Positions 8,493 through 15,728 of a DNA stretch of 64,000 nt are shown piece after piece; position 1 is the first letter of the stretch, and each line of letters opens with the position of its first letter. Under the pieces are notes generated by a model. That model worked only from the letters and a program-made list of their open reading frames with translations, was not told where the DNA came from and ran no database searches. Origin of the DNA: TK10-74A sp965217625 (GTDB taxonomy: Bacteria > Chloroflexota > Dehalococcoidia > Bin125); assembly GCA_965217625.1 (NCBI GenBank), contig OZ244557.1, forward strand, positions 1,488,001 to 1,552,000, read 5' to 3'. A program made the position numbers and the translations under genes.

Positions 8493-9640
8493 GCCGAAGT
8501 GCCGATCTCGTCGGCAAGTTCCACGATCTCGGCACCGTCGAGACGCAAGTATCGGCGCGCGTCGAGCTCATTGAGCCGGTGATCAGACACCGCGCGCAGG
8601 ACCGTCATCGCCGCACGGGGTCCGACCTCGTTCAGCCTGCGCTTCGGCGCTCGCCGAGCACCCCCGCGGCCGAAACCCTTGTCAAAGTCGGCAGTCGGAG
8701 CGGCTTCCTCGACATCTGCATACAGCGTGTCGTCCGCCAGTCCAGATCGGATCAACGCGACTGCCGTCGCTCGCAGGCTGACGTTGAATTCCGAGGCAAG
8801 CTCCTGGACGAGTGCGAAGTCGGGCTCAACAGCCACTACAGCACTCCGGACCGCCGCACGTAGCGCGTCCCGCGGGAGCACGGCTGCGCTCGCGACGGCT
8901 TCGCACCAGCGCTCAACGTCGTCAGCACCGGGCCCGTGGCCCACTTCCTCAAGGCACGAGGTCCCTGTTCCTGCGCCGAGATGCGCGAGTTCATGCAGCA
9001 GCGTGAATATCCGCGCCTGGGGGTTTTCGCGCGTATTCACGGCGACCAAGGGAGCGAAATCATCGGGGAGCGAGAACCCTCGCAGGCCGTCGCTGCCAAG
9101 CTGCAATTGCATAACGACGACGCCGCGGCGCTCCAACGCGTCGCGCCACGCATTGAACGCTTCCCGGGCCGACGACCAGTCCCGTTGCTCCTGCAGCGTC
9201 AGCCCGAGCCATGTCCTCAGCCGAGCGCCAGCGACGTCGGCCGGGGACGTGATGGGCACGCGGGGCAACTCCACGGATTCCCCGTGCTCGTCCCGCTCAA
9301 GCAGGCTCAGAAGGCGCTGCATGCGTCGGGCCCGGCGCACAGGCAGCAACTCCGCTGCGGTCAACCGTCTCGTGGTCCTCCCGACGGCGCTACGCAGCCG
9401 GGGTGGCACTCCGCCGGTCTTCGGAGGCTCCGGGAGGAAGAAGATCGACTTTGGGCGGTGTAGTCTCTCCGCGAGTTTGGTGAACTGCCCCTGTGTCGGT
9501 CCATCGTCGCCCGTGATCCACGCCTGGACGGTCGCTGCGTCGAGCTTGAGGCCCGCTGCAAGATCCTCGGCCGAATAGCCGGACTCTTCGATTGCCCATT
9601 TGAGAACCTCGGAGGTCACGGGCGGTCGTGCAGGCGGCAT
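8489..9640 (-). CDS. XRE-family HTH / ImmA-IrrE metallopeptidase
   Basis: 383 aa. An N-terminal helix-turn-helix (about 10-65, VLKWAIEESGYSAEDLAAGL through AERLHRPKSIFFLPEPP) is followed by a linker and a COG2856-type ImmA/IrrE zinc peptidase with the motif LLHELAHLG (HExxH) and a downstream acidic stretch around EEVGHGPGADDVERWCE. Such proteins bind their own operator and cleave partner repressors; they occur in mobile elements, stress circuits and toxin-antitoxin pairs. The start may be ATG 9640 or ATG 9661; neither has a strong Shine-Dalgarno. Its stop overlaps the following 76-aa gene by 4 nt. Clear family, unknown target. Confidence 0.88.
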   Translation of the reverse strand: MPPARPPVTSEVLKWAIEESGYSAEDLAAGLKLDAATVQAWITGDDGPTQGQFTKLAERLHRPKSIFFLPEPPKTGGVPPRLRSAVGRTTRRLTAAELLPVRRARRMQRLLSLLERDEHGESVELPRVPITSPADVAGARLRTWLGLTLQEQRDWSSAREAFNAWRDALERRGVVVMQLQLGSDGLRGFSLPDDFAPLVAVNTRENPQARIFTLLHELAHLGAGTGTSCLEEVGHGPGADDVERWCEAVASAAVLPRDALRAAVRSAVVAVEPDFALVQELASEFNVSLRATAVALIRSGLADDTLYADVEEAAPTADFDKGFGRGGARRAPKRRLNEVGPRAAMTVLRAVSDHRLNELDARRYLRLDGAEIVELADEIGTSA

Positions 9641-9705
9641 TATCCGGCTCGCTTCACGCATCCAGTACGTTGGCGGAATGATACGGGACGGGGGAGGCGC
9701 AGGCC

Positions 9706-11199
9706 CTACCCCGCGACGGACGGGCGCGTGCGACCGACGCCCGTCGCCGTCTCGAAGGCGTGCGCGAGTTGCAGGACCTCGAAGTCGGCCTGGTGGCGGC
9801 CGACGATCTGGACGCCGACGGGGAGGCCGTCGGCGGTGAAGCCGGCGGGGACGGAGATCGCGGGCAGGCCGGTGAGCGTGATGGCGTAGCAGACGGCCAT
9901 CCAGTCGATGTAGGTGTGCATGACGACGCCGTCGATCTCGCGCACCCAGGGCTGTTCGATGGGGAAGGGCGGGACGGCGGCGGCCGGCAGCACCAGGAAG
10001 TCGTAGCGCTGCATGAACCCGCGCACGCGCTGATACAGTTCGCTGCGTTTCGCCACGGCCTCGGAGACGTCCATGCCGGAGAGCGCGAGCCCCTTCTCCG
10101 TGTTCCAGCCGACGGTGTCCTTCATGCGGTCGCGATGCAGCCGCAGGTCGTCGATGCGGGCGCGGGAGGTCGCCCAGGCGCGCAGCGTCTGGAAGATGGC
10201 GTCGGCGTCGTGGAGGTCGGGCTCGCCGTCCTCGACGACGCAGCCGAGCGCTTCGAACACCGGACGCTGGGCGTCGAGGGTCTGCGTGACGGCGGGCTCG
10301 ACGGGGTAGCGCCCCAGGTTCCGGCTCCAGGCGACGCGCGTGCCCTCGAAGCTGGCGTCGAGGGGGGCGGCGAAGCGCTCGCCGGGCTCGGCGATGGCGA
10401 TGGGTGCGCGGGCGTCGGGCCCGGCGATGGCGGAAAGCAGCAGCGCGGCGTCGGCGACGGAGCGACCCATGGGGCCCAGGACAGCCAGCGGCGACCAGGC
10501 GTCGAGCGTGGGCCAGGACGGGACGCGGCCCGGCGAGGGGCGAAAGCCCACGACGTTGCAGAAGCTGGCGGGGTTGCGCAGCGAGCCGCCGAGGTCGGAG
10601 CCGTCGGCGATGGGGACCATGCCGGTCGCCAGCGCGACGGCCGCGCCGCCGCTGCTGCCCCCGCAACTGCGGGTGAGGTCGTAGGGGTTGCGCGTCGCGC
10701 CGAAGACGGGGTTGAAGGTGTGCGAGCCCGCCCCGAACTCGGGCACGTTGCTCTTGCCCAGGATGATCGCGCCGGCGGCGCGCAGGCGCTCGACGATGAG
10801 GTCGTCCTGGGCGGGCACGTGGTCGGCGTAGATGGGCGAGCCGAAGGTCGTGCGGATGCCCGCCGTCGAGACGAGGTCCTTGATCACGATGGGCAGCCCG
10901 TGCAACGGGCCCGGCGGACGGCCCGCGGCGAGGGCGGCGTCGTCGGCGGCGGCGTCGGCCAGGGCGCGCTCGGGGAGGAGCGTGCAGATCGCGTTGACGC
11001 GCGGGTTGACCCGCGCGATCTGGTCGAGGTGCGCCTCGACGACCTCGCGAGCGGAGAGTTCCCGGCGGCGGATCAGGCCGGCGAGGTCGCGGGCGGAGCG
11101 GAAGTGGAGTGGGTCGGTGATGGGGGTTCTCCCGGGGGTGCCGGCGCCTGGAGACGGCCACAGGACCGAGGTTAGCGCGCCGGACCCTCGACGGCCCAC
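9706..11199 (-). CDS. Amidase signature family hydrolase
   Basis: About 497 aa; cytoplasmic amidohydrolase of the amidase-signature family (amide or GatA-like substrates). Catalytic pieces are all present: Lys in GLPIVIKDLVS, the Gly/Ser-rich signature SCGGSSGGAAVALATGM with the cis-Ser, and DGSDLGGSLRNPASFCNVVG containing the nucleophile Ser. The C-terminus has GLPAISVPAGFTADGLPVGVQIVG. The start is uncertain: family homology begins near 11121, where the codon is ATC preceded by GGGAG. The nearest standard in-frame starts are GTG 11199 (used here) and ATG 11229, which would overlap the upstream gene. No gatB/gatC is adjacent, so a catabolic amidase is likelier than Glu-tRNA amidotransferase. 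Confidence 0.88.
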   Translation of the reverse strand: MGRRGSGALTSVLWPSPGAGTPGRTPITDPLHFRSARDLAGLIRRRELSAREVVEAHLDQIARVNPRVNAICTLLPERALADAAADDAALAAGRPPGPLHGLPIVIKDLVSTAGIRTTFGSPIYADHVPAQDDLIVERLRAAGAIILGKSNVPEFGAGSHTFNPVFGATRNPYDLTRSCGGSSGGAAVALATGMVPIADGSDLGGSLRNPASFCNVVGFRPSPGRVPSWPTLDAWSPLAVLGPMGRSVADAALLLSAIAGPDARAPIAIAEPGERFAAPLDASFEGTRVAWSRNLGRYPVEPAVTQTLDAQRPVFEALGCVVEDGEPDLHDADAIFQTLRAWATSRARIDDLRLHRDRMKDTVGWNTEKGLALSGMDVSEAVAKRSELYQRVRGFMQRYDFLVLPAAAVPPFPIEQPWVREIDGVVMHTYIDWMAVCYAITLTGLPAISVPAGFTADGLPVGVQIVGRHQADFEVLQLAHAFETATGVGRTRPSVAG

Positions 11200-11206
11200 G
11201 CAGCGG

Positions 11207-12052
11207 TCACGACTCGCACCCCAGCCCATCCCCGTCGACGTCGAAGCGGTGCGGGTCGGCGCCGACGACGCGGAACCGGCGCAGCGAGATGTCGCCGCAG
11301 TCGAGGTCGGGCGGGGGCGGCGGGATGCACACGCCGGGGTACGACGGATCGCAGTGCGAGGCGTCGGGGATGGTCGCGGAGCGGCGGCCGTCCGACTGCA
11401 CCCAGAGGGCCTGCCCGCGCTCGACCATATGGAGCGTGCGGAGCCCAGGCGGCAGGCCAGCGGCGAAGGACATGAAGCGGCCGTCGGCGTAGGCGATGAT
11501 CCGATCGGCGCCCAGCGTCGCCGCGACCTCGGAGGCCGTCGCGCCGGGCCCGGTCCAGCCAATCGTGCTCCACCCGTCCGCGACGGCGACCGTGCGCGCG
11601 CCGGTGAACACGGGTCGCGTCCAGGACGAGGGCCCAGACAGTTGCAGCCAGAGCGCGTCCCCCGCCGCGACCTCGGGCAGCGTGTTGAGGGACGAGGCTG
11701 ACGTCACGCGCCAGGTATCGAACTCGCCGGCCTCGACGTTCCAGCGGAACACCGCAAGCAGACCGGGGATCGCTCCCAGCACCGCCGCCGGCGCGCCCGC
11801 CTCGGTCGCGACCACGAAGCTCCAGGGGGCCTGCAGCGGGATGGTTTGGGGGGTGACGGCGGCATCGGTCGCGGCGGACGGGGTCGTCGGCGGGGCGGGT
11901 TGCTCGGTCGCCTGGATGTCGCGCGACTCGGCCCCGGCGACCAGCATCCCAGCGACGAGCAACACGACGGCAAGCAGAGCAGCCGCCAAGCCCGCGGGGC
12001 GCTCCTCATGGCCGGTTCCGCCGACGCATCGGCGCAGCGTAGCAGCGGGCAT
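11207..12052 (-). CDS. Secreted W-module protein with Excalibur-like C-terminus
   Basis: 281 aa from ATG 12052. One hydrophobic segment (about 19-41) acts as signal or anchor. Two repeats follow (about 71-140 and 160-220) with the pattern W-S/T, then a Phe/Tyr-Asp core, then LNTL or LRTL, then G..LWVQ; these match the repeats in the LPNTG proteins at 12951-15434 and 18249-19937. The C-terminus (about 248-281) has Cys-rich DLDCGDI and ends DVDGDGLGCES, an Excalibur-type DxDxDGxxCE calcium-binding motif. Extracellular, function unknown. It diverges from the fumarylacetoacetate-hydrolase gene with about 150 nt between the two starts, and its stop lies only 8 nt before the chosen amidase start, so the two may be cotranscribed. 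Confidence 0.7.
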   Translation of the reverse strand: MPAATLRRCVGGTGHEERPAGLAAALLAVVLLVAGMLVAGAESRDIQATEQPAPPTTPSAATDAAVTPQTIPLQAPWSFVVATEAGAPAAVLGAIPGLLAVFRWNVEAGEFDTWRVTSASSLNTLPEVAAGDALWLQLSGPSSWTRPVFTGARTVAVADGWSTIGWTGPGATASEVAATLGADRIIAYADGRFMSFAAGLPPGLRTLHMVERGQALWVQSDGRRSATIPDASHCDPSYPGVCIPPPPPDLDCGDISLRRFRVVGADPHRFDVDGDGLGCES

Positions 12053-12200
12053 CGCGCCGGAACGGCGTCGCGGGCCGCCGACCGTGACGGGGGCGCGGAA
12101 CCTGGCGCAGGTCGACAGCGGCAGCGCGATCCGATACACAAGCGCGAGGCCGTCCCGGCGCGGCGGCCCGGCAGACCCTGCACCGCTGAGGAGGCCCGCA

Positions 12201-12944
12201 ATGCGGCTGGCGCGAATCGAGCACAACGGCAACCCGGTCTACGCGATCGTCGAGGGCGACGAACTGGCGCTGATCGAGGGCGACCCGTTCGGCGCCCACG
12301 GGACGACGGGCGAGCGCGTGCCGCTGGCCGGCGCGACGCTGCTCTGCCCGGCGACGCCCACGAAGATCGTGGCGATGGCCGTCAACTACCGCAGCCACGG
12401 GGATCCGGTGACGGTGCCGCAGCCCTTCCTCAAGGCCCCGTCGGCGCTGATTGGGCCGGAGCAGCCGATCGTGCTGCCGCCCGACGCGGGCCGCGTGGAC
12501 GAGGAGGGCGAGGTGGTCGCGGTGATCGGGCGGCGGGCGTCGCGGATCACGGTCGACGAGGTCGACGCGCACGTCTTCGGCTACACCTGCGGCAACGACG
12601 TCTCGGCGCGCGAGTGGCAGGGGGCCGACGTGCAATGGTGGCGCGCCAAGTCGTCCGACACGTTCGCGGCCGTCGGGCCCTGGATCGAGACGGACCTCGA
12701 CCCGGAGGCGATCGGGTTCCGCGCGCGCGTGAACGGGGAGACGGTGCAGGACGCGCACACCAGCGAGCTCGTCTTCGCGGTGCGCGAGTGCGTGGCGTTC
12801 ATCTCGCAGGCGATGACGCTGGAGCCCGGGGATCTGGTCTACACGGGCACGCCGGGCACGACGGCGCGGCTGTCGGCCGGGGACGTCGTCGAGATCGAGG
12901 CGGACGGGATCGGCGTGCTGCGGAACCCGGTCGTCGGGGGCTGA
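12201..12944 (+). CDS. Fumarylacetoacetate hydrolase (FAH) family protein
   Basis: 247 aa, ATG 12201 preceded by GAGGAGG (spacing about 7). FAH-fold enzymes hydrolyse C-C bonds or decarboxylate/hydrate diketo acids in aromatic catabolism. Landmarks: KIVAMAVNYRSHG, FLKAPSALIGPEQPIVLP, the metal-binding DEEGEVVAVIGRRA, YTCGNDVSAREWQ, and the C-terminal YTGTPGTTARLSAGDVVEIE. The size matches single-domain members (homoprotocatechuate isomerase/decarboxylase or acylpyruvase type). No other pathway gene is adjacent, so the substrate stays open. Its stop lies 6 nt from the stop of the convergent LPNTG-protein gene, leaving no room for a separate terminator. Confidence 0.88.
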   Translation: MRLARIEHNGNPVYAIVEGDELALIEGDPFGAHGTTGERVPLAGATLLCPATPTKIVAMAVNYRSHGDPVTVPQPFLKAPSALIGPEQPIVLPPDAGRVDEEGEVVAVIGRRASRITVDEVDAHVFGYTCGNDVSAREWQGADVQWWRAKSSDTFAAVGPWIETDLDPEAIGFRARVNGETVQDAHTSELVFAVRECVAFISQAMTLEPGDLVYTGTPGTTARLSAGDVVEIEADGIGVLRNPVVGG

Positions 12945-12950
12945 CGGGGG

Positions 12951-15434
12951 TCAGGGGCGGGAGCGGCGCACCAGCGCAGTAGCGGCCAGGCCGAGGGTCA
13001 GGGCGGCAGCGACGGCGAGGGGGAGGACAGCGCGCGAGGGCCGGTCGAGGCCGCCGCTGCCGGTATTGGGGAGGGCGGTGGGGCCGGGGACGGCCTCATC
13101 GTCCGCGGGAGCGGTGTCGCGATCGTCCGCGGGGGCGGCATCGCTATCGTCCGCGGCGGCGGCATCGTCCTCATCCGCGGCGCCGGCATCGTCCTCATCC
13201 GCGGCGCCGGCATCGTCCTCATCCGCAGCGGCGGTGTCGCCATCATCCGCGGCGACGCCGACGTCATCATCCGCGGCGGCGGCATCGCTATCGTCCTCGG
13301 CGCCGGCGATGTCATCGTCCTCGGCGGCGTCACCATCGCCGCGGTCCTCCTCCGCCGGAGCGTCGCTGTCAGCGTCGTCGCCGGCGCCGTCTCCGGTGTC
13401 CGGCGAGCCGAAGGCGAGGGCGACTTCGGTCCAGGCCCCGCCGACGACATCGTACGGCGCGCTGTGCTCCGACCCCTCAATGCTGAACGCGACGCGGGCG
13501 GCCTCCCCCTCGCTGACATCGATGACCCAGTCGCCGCCGGCGACCACCGCGCTGTGGAGCTCTTCTCCGTCTTGGTCCCAGGCGATGATGACCGTGCCGT
13601 CGGCGACGAGTTCACCGTCGATGGTGGGGCCGGAGCCGTCCGCGGCGGAGCCGTAGAACACGTGTGACGAGGCGACCGGGACCTCGATGGCGCGCCGCAT
13701 CCAGACGACGCTGCCCAGGGTCAGAGAGGAGTCGTCAAGCGTGCTCACGAGCTCGGGGACGCCAACCCTGTGGCTCAGGAAACGCTGCGCGGCGACATCG
13801 AACATCCACACGCCGGCGACCGGGAACTGCTGCGCGGCGATCAGGGCCGCCAGGTCGGATGTGCACGCGAGCCCGTAGGTCCATCCGCCCGGCGGCGGAA
13901 CCGGCAGAGCGGTTGGCTCGTCCTCGGCGATCGACGCCTCCGCGTCCGACACGCCGCCCGGCGCGTCGGTGCGCCGCATGATCACGACGCTCCCGGGCCG
14001 CAGCGAGGAGCCGTCGAGGGTGTTCAAGGAATCGGGCGCGCCAACGGTGTGGCCCCGGAACTCCTGCGCGTCGATGTCAAACAACCAGACGCTGGCGACC
14101 GGGAACCGCTGCGCGTCCATCAGGGCCGCGAGGTCCGATGTGTCGGAGGCGCCGTAGGTCCATCCACCTGGTGGAGGGACCGGCAGGACGCTCGACCCGC
14201 ACGCCTCGGCGGGCGCCGGCTCCTCGGACCCTGTCGAGTCTGGCGTCCCGCCGGCGCCGTCGCCCACGATGCCGCCGGGCGCACCACCCTGGGAGCCGCC
14301 CGGTGGGTCAGTCCCCGCGGTCTCCAGTGGGGGCGTCTGGGTGTCCTGCGGCGGCGGGTTCTGGGTGTCCTGCGGTGGCGGGTTCTGGGTGTCCTGCGGT
14401 GGGGGGTTCTGCGTGTCCTCCGGCGGGGGGTCCTGCGTGTCCTCCAGCGGGGGGTCCTGCGTGTCCTCCGGCGGGGGGTCCTGCTCCGTGTCCTCCGGCG
14501 GCGGGTCCTGCGTGTCCTCTGGCGGCGGGTCCTGCGTGTCCTCCAGCGGGGGGTCCTGCGTGTCCTCCGGCGGCGGGTTCTGCGTGTTCTGCGGCGGGGG
14601 GTTCTGGGTGTTCTGCGGCGGAGGGCTCACGTCGCAGTTGGCCTGGTCCACGCGCAGGACCGCGTCATCGAAGTCCTCGTCGCCGCCGCCGTACCAGTCC
14701 TCGAAGGAGACGGTGGAGCCCGAGGTCCGTGCGTGTGTGAGTCCGTCGGGGTTGCGCGTCCCAGACCCCGCCCAGAACACGTCTCCGGTGTCGTGCACGC
14801 GGATCCCGAGTATGAAGTCCCCCGCTGAAAGGTCGTCGAGCACCTTCGTGCTGCCGGCATCGTGGTTCGTGATGCCGAGTGAGGTCGACGGGCCCGTTTC
14901 GGAGCGCTTGAAGAGGAACGTGCTCACATACAGGGCCTCCGAGGGCTGCACGGTGAAGGTGATCTTGGTGCAGGCGCCCGTCAGCGTGATGGCGGGACCG
15001 ATCGCTGGGCCGTTGGCGCCCATCCGGGTCGGTTCCTGTCCGAGCGCGACCTCGCGGGCCCGCCCCGGCCCGCAGCCGGCGTCGTTGCACGCCTGCAGCC
15101 GCACTCGCCACAGACCGCGGCCGGGCATGGCGAGCGTGGCCTCGGTCTCGGTGACGGTCACCGCGTCGCCCGGCTCGAAGTCCCCGCCGGGGCGCCGCCA
15201 GTTGAGGGAATAGGAGGTCGCTCCGGGAACGTCATCCCATGACACGCCCACCTCCAGCGCGGCCACCTGGACGCCGACCGCCAATCCGGCGGGCTTGGCT
15301 GGCGCCCTCTCCTCGGTGCGCACGTCGCGGGCGGCGGCGGCGGATCCGGGCAGCGCCAGCAAGACACTCAACAGGACCAGGACGCCCGCGAGGAACTGGA
15401 TACGGAAGGTCGGACTCTTGTCGCGCAGCCCCAC
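12951..15434 (-). CDS. LPNTG-anchored modular surface protein (large paralogue)
   Basis: 827 aa from GTG 15434, which has GGGAG upstream in a context matching the paralogue at 19937. Order: signal peptide (about 12-35, ending SAAAA); fibronectin-III-like domain (about 45-130); DUF4114-like beta-sandwich (about 150-265, ITLTGAC to GGGDEDFDDAVLRV); 8-residue Pro-rich tandem repeats of the TQNPPPQD/TQDPPPED kind (about 270-370); two W modules (about 416-488 and 511-581, each opening PVPPPGGWTYG); a further beta domain (about 590-680); an Asp/Ala-rich stalk (about 684-780); then LPNTG (788-792), a hydrophobic helix and RRSRP. The tail is a classical sortase signal. Likely wall- or envelope-anchored; ligand unknown. 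Confidence 0.85.
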   Translation of the reverse strand: MGLRDKSPTFRIQFLAGVLVLLSVLLALPGSAAAARDVRTEERAPAKPAGLAVGVQVAALEVGVSWDDVPGATSYSLNWRRPGGDFEPGDAVTVTETEATLAMPGRGLWRVRLQACNDAGCGPGRAREVALGQEPTRMGANGPAIGPAITLTGACTKITFTVQPSEALYVSTFLFKRSETGPSTSLGITNHDAGSTKVLDDLSAGDFILGIRVHDTGDVFWAGSGTRNPDGLTHARTSGSTVSFEDWYGGGDEDFDDAVLRVDQANCDVSPPPQNTQNPPPQNTQNPPPEDTQDPPLEDTQDPPPEDTQDPPPEDTEQDPPPEDTQDPPLEDTQDPPPEDTQNPPPQDTQNPPPQDTQNPPPQDTQTPPLETAGTDPPGGSQGGAPGGIVGDGAGGTPDSTGSEEPAPAEACGSSVLPVPPPGGWTYGASDTSDLAALMDAQRFPVASVWLFDIDAQEFRGHTVGAPDSLNTLDGSSLRPGSVVIMRRTDAPGGVSDAEASIAEDEPTALPVPPPGGWTYGLACTSDLAALIAAQQFPVAGVWMFDVAAQRFLSHRVGVPELVSTLDDSSLTLGSVVWMRRAIEVPVASSHVFYGSAADGSGPTIDGELVADGTVIIAWDQDGEELHSAVVAGGDWVIDVSEGEAARVAFSIEGSEHSAPYDVVGGAWTEVALAFGSPDTGDGAGDDADSDAPAEEDRGDGDAAEDDDIAGAEDDSDAAAADDDVGVAADDGDTAAADEDDAGAADEDDAGAADEDDAAAADDSDAAPADDRDTAPADDEAVPGPTALPNTGSGGLDRPSRAVLPLAVAAALTLGLAATALVRRSRP
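13106..13376 (-). repeat. Asp/Ala-coding tandem repeats in LPNTG protein
   Basis: Repeated units encode AADEDDAG-like stalk sequence, with near-identical consecutive copies around 13155-13225. They should be prone to length change by slippage. Confidence 0.7.
14330..14630 (-). repeat. 24-bp coding tandem repeats (PPPxDTQ units)
   Basis: About a dozen 24-nt units encoding 8-residue TQNPPPQD or TQDPPPED variants; one unit carries one extra codon (TEQDPPPED). Unit sequences alternate between closely related versions, as expected from unequal exchange. Within the large LPNTG protein. Confidence 0.85.
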
Positions 15435-15728
15435 GGTGCTCCCGTGCGCGGGGCGCGGCACGCAGCCGCGCACTCCACCGCCCGCTCAGAGAGTCACGTC
15501 ACCACCAATTGCGCCAGGGCCGCACTATACGATCTCCGCGCCCGCGGGGCCAGGGGACAGCACCCGATTGGCGGTTTCGGTAACCCGCAGTTAACGCGTG
15601 ACCGGTGGCGGCTCCGATCGGCCGGCATGGAGCGCGCCCTCCACCCGGTGTGGGGTCGTTCCGGGGTGACGGGGGAGATCACGGGGGCGGGCGTCGATCG
15701 CCCCGCGCTTGCCGCTCGTGAGACGTGT
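15435..15728. other. Intergenic region upstream of LPNTG protein gene
   Basis: Non-coding by composition. It should hold the promoter of the minus-strand LPNTG gene and the 3' region of the HEAT/sigma-4-like gene. I could not identify a promoter, operator or terminator with confidence. Confidence 0.4.

Noticed and set aside
9661..11161. Upstream in-frame extension of the XRE-ImmA gene to an 890-aa protein
   Set aside because: The extra part lies in another frame of the amidase gene and has shadow composition; the HTH fold begins near the ATG codons at 9640/9661.
14330..14630. Regularly spaced repeats that could suggest a CRISPR array
   Set aside because: Units are contiguous 24-nt codon-phase repeats inside an intact gene, without unique spacers and without cas genes nearby.
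15435..15728. Possible small gene or riboswitch in the intergenic region
   Set aside because: Short frames have no ribosome-binding site or recognisable product, and no known aptamer core was seen.
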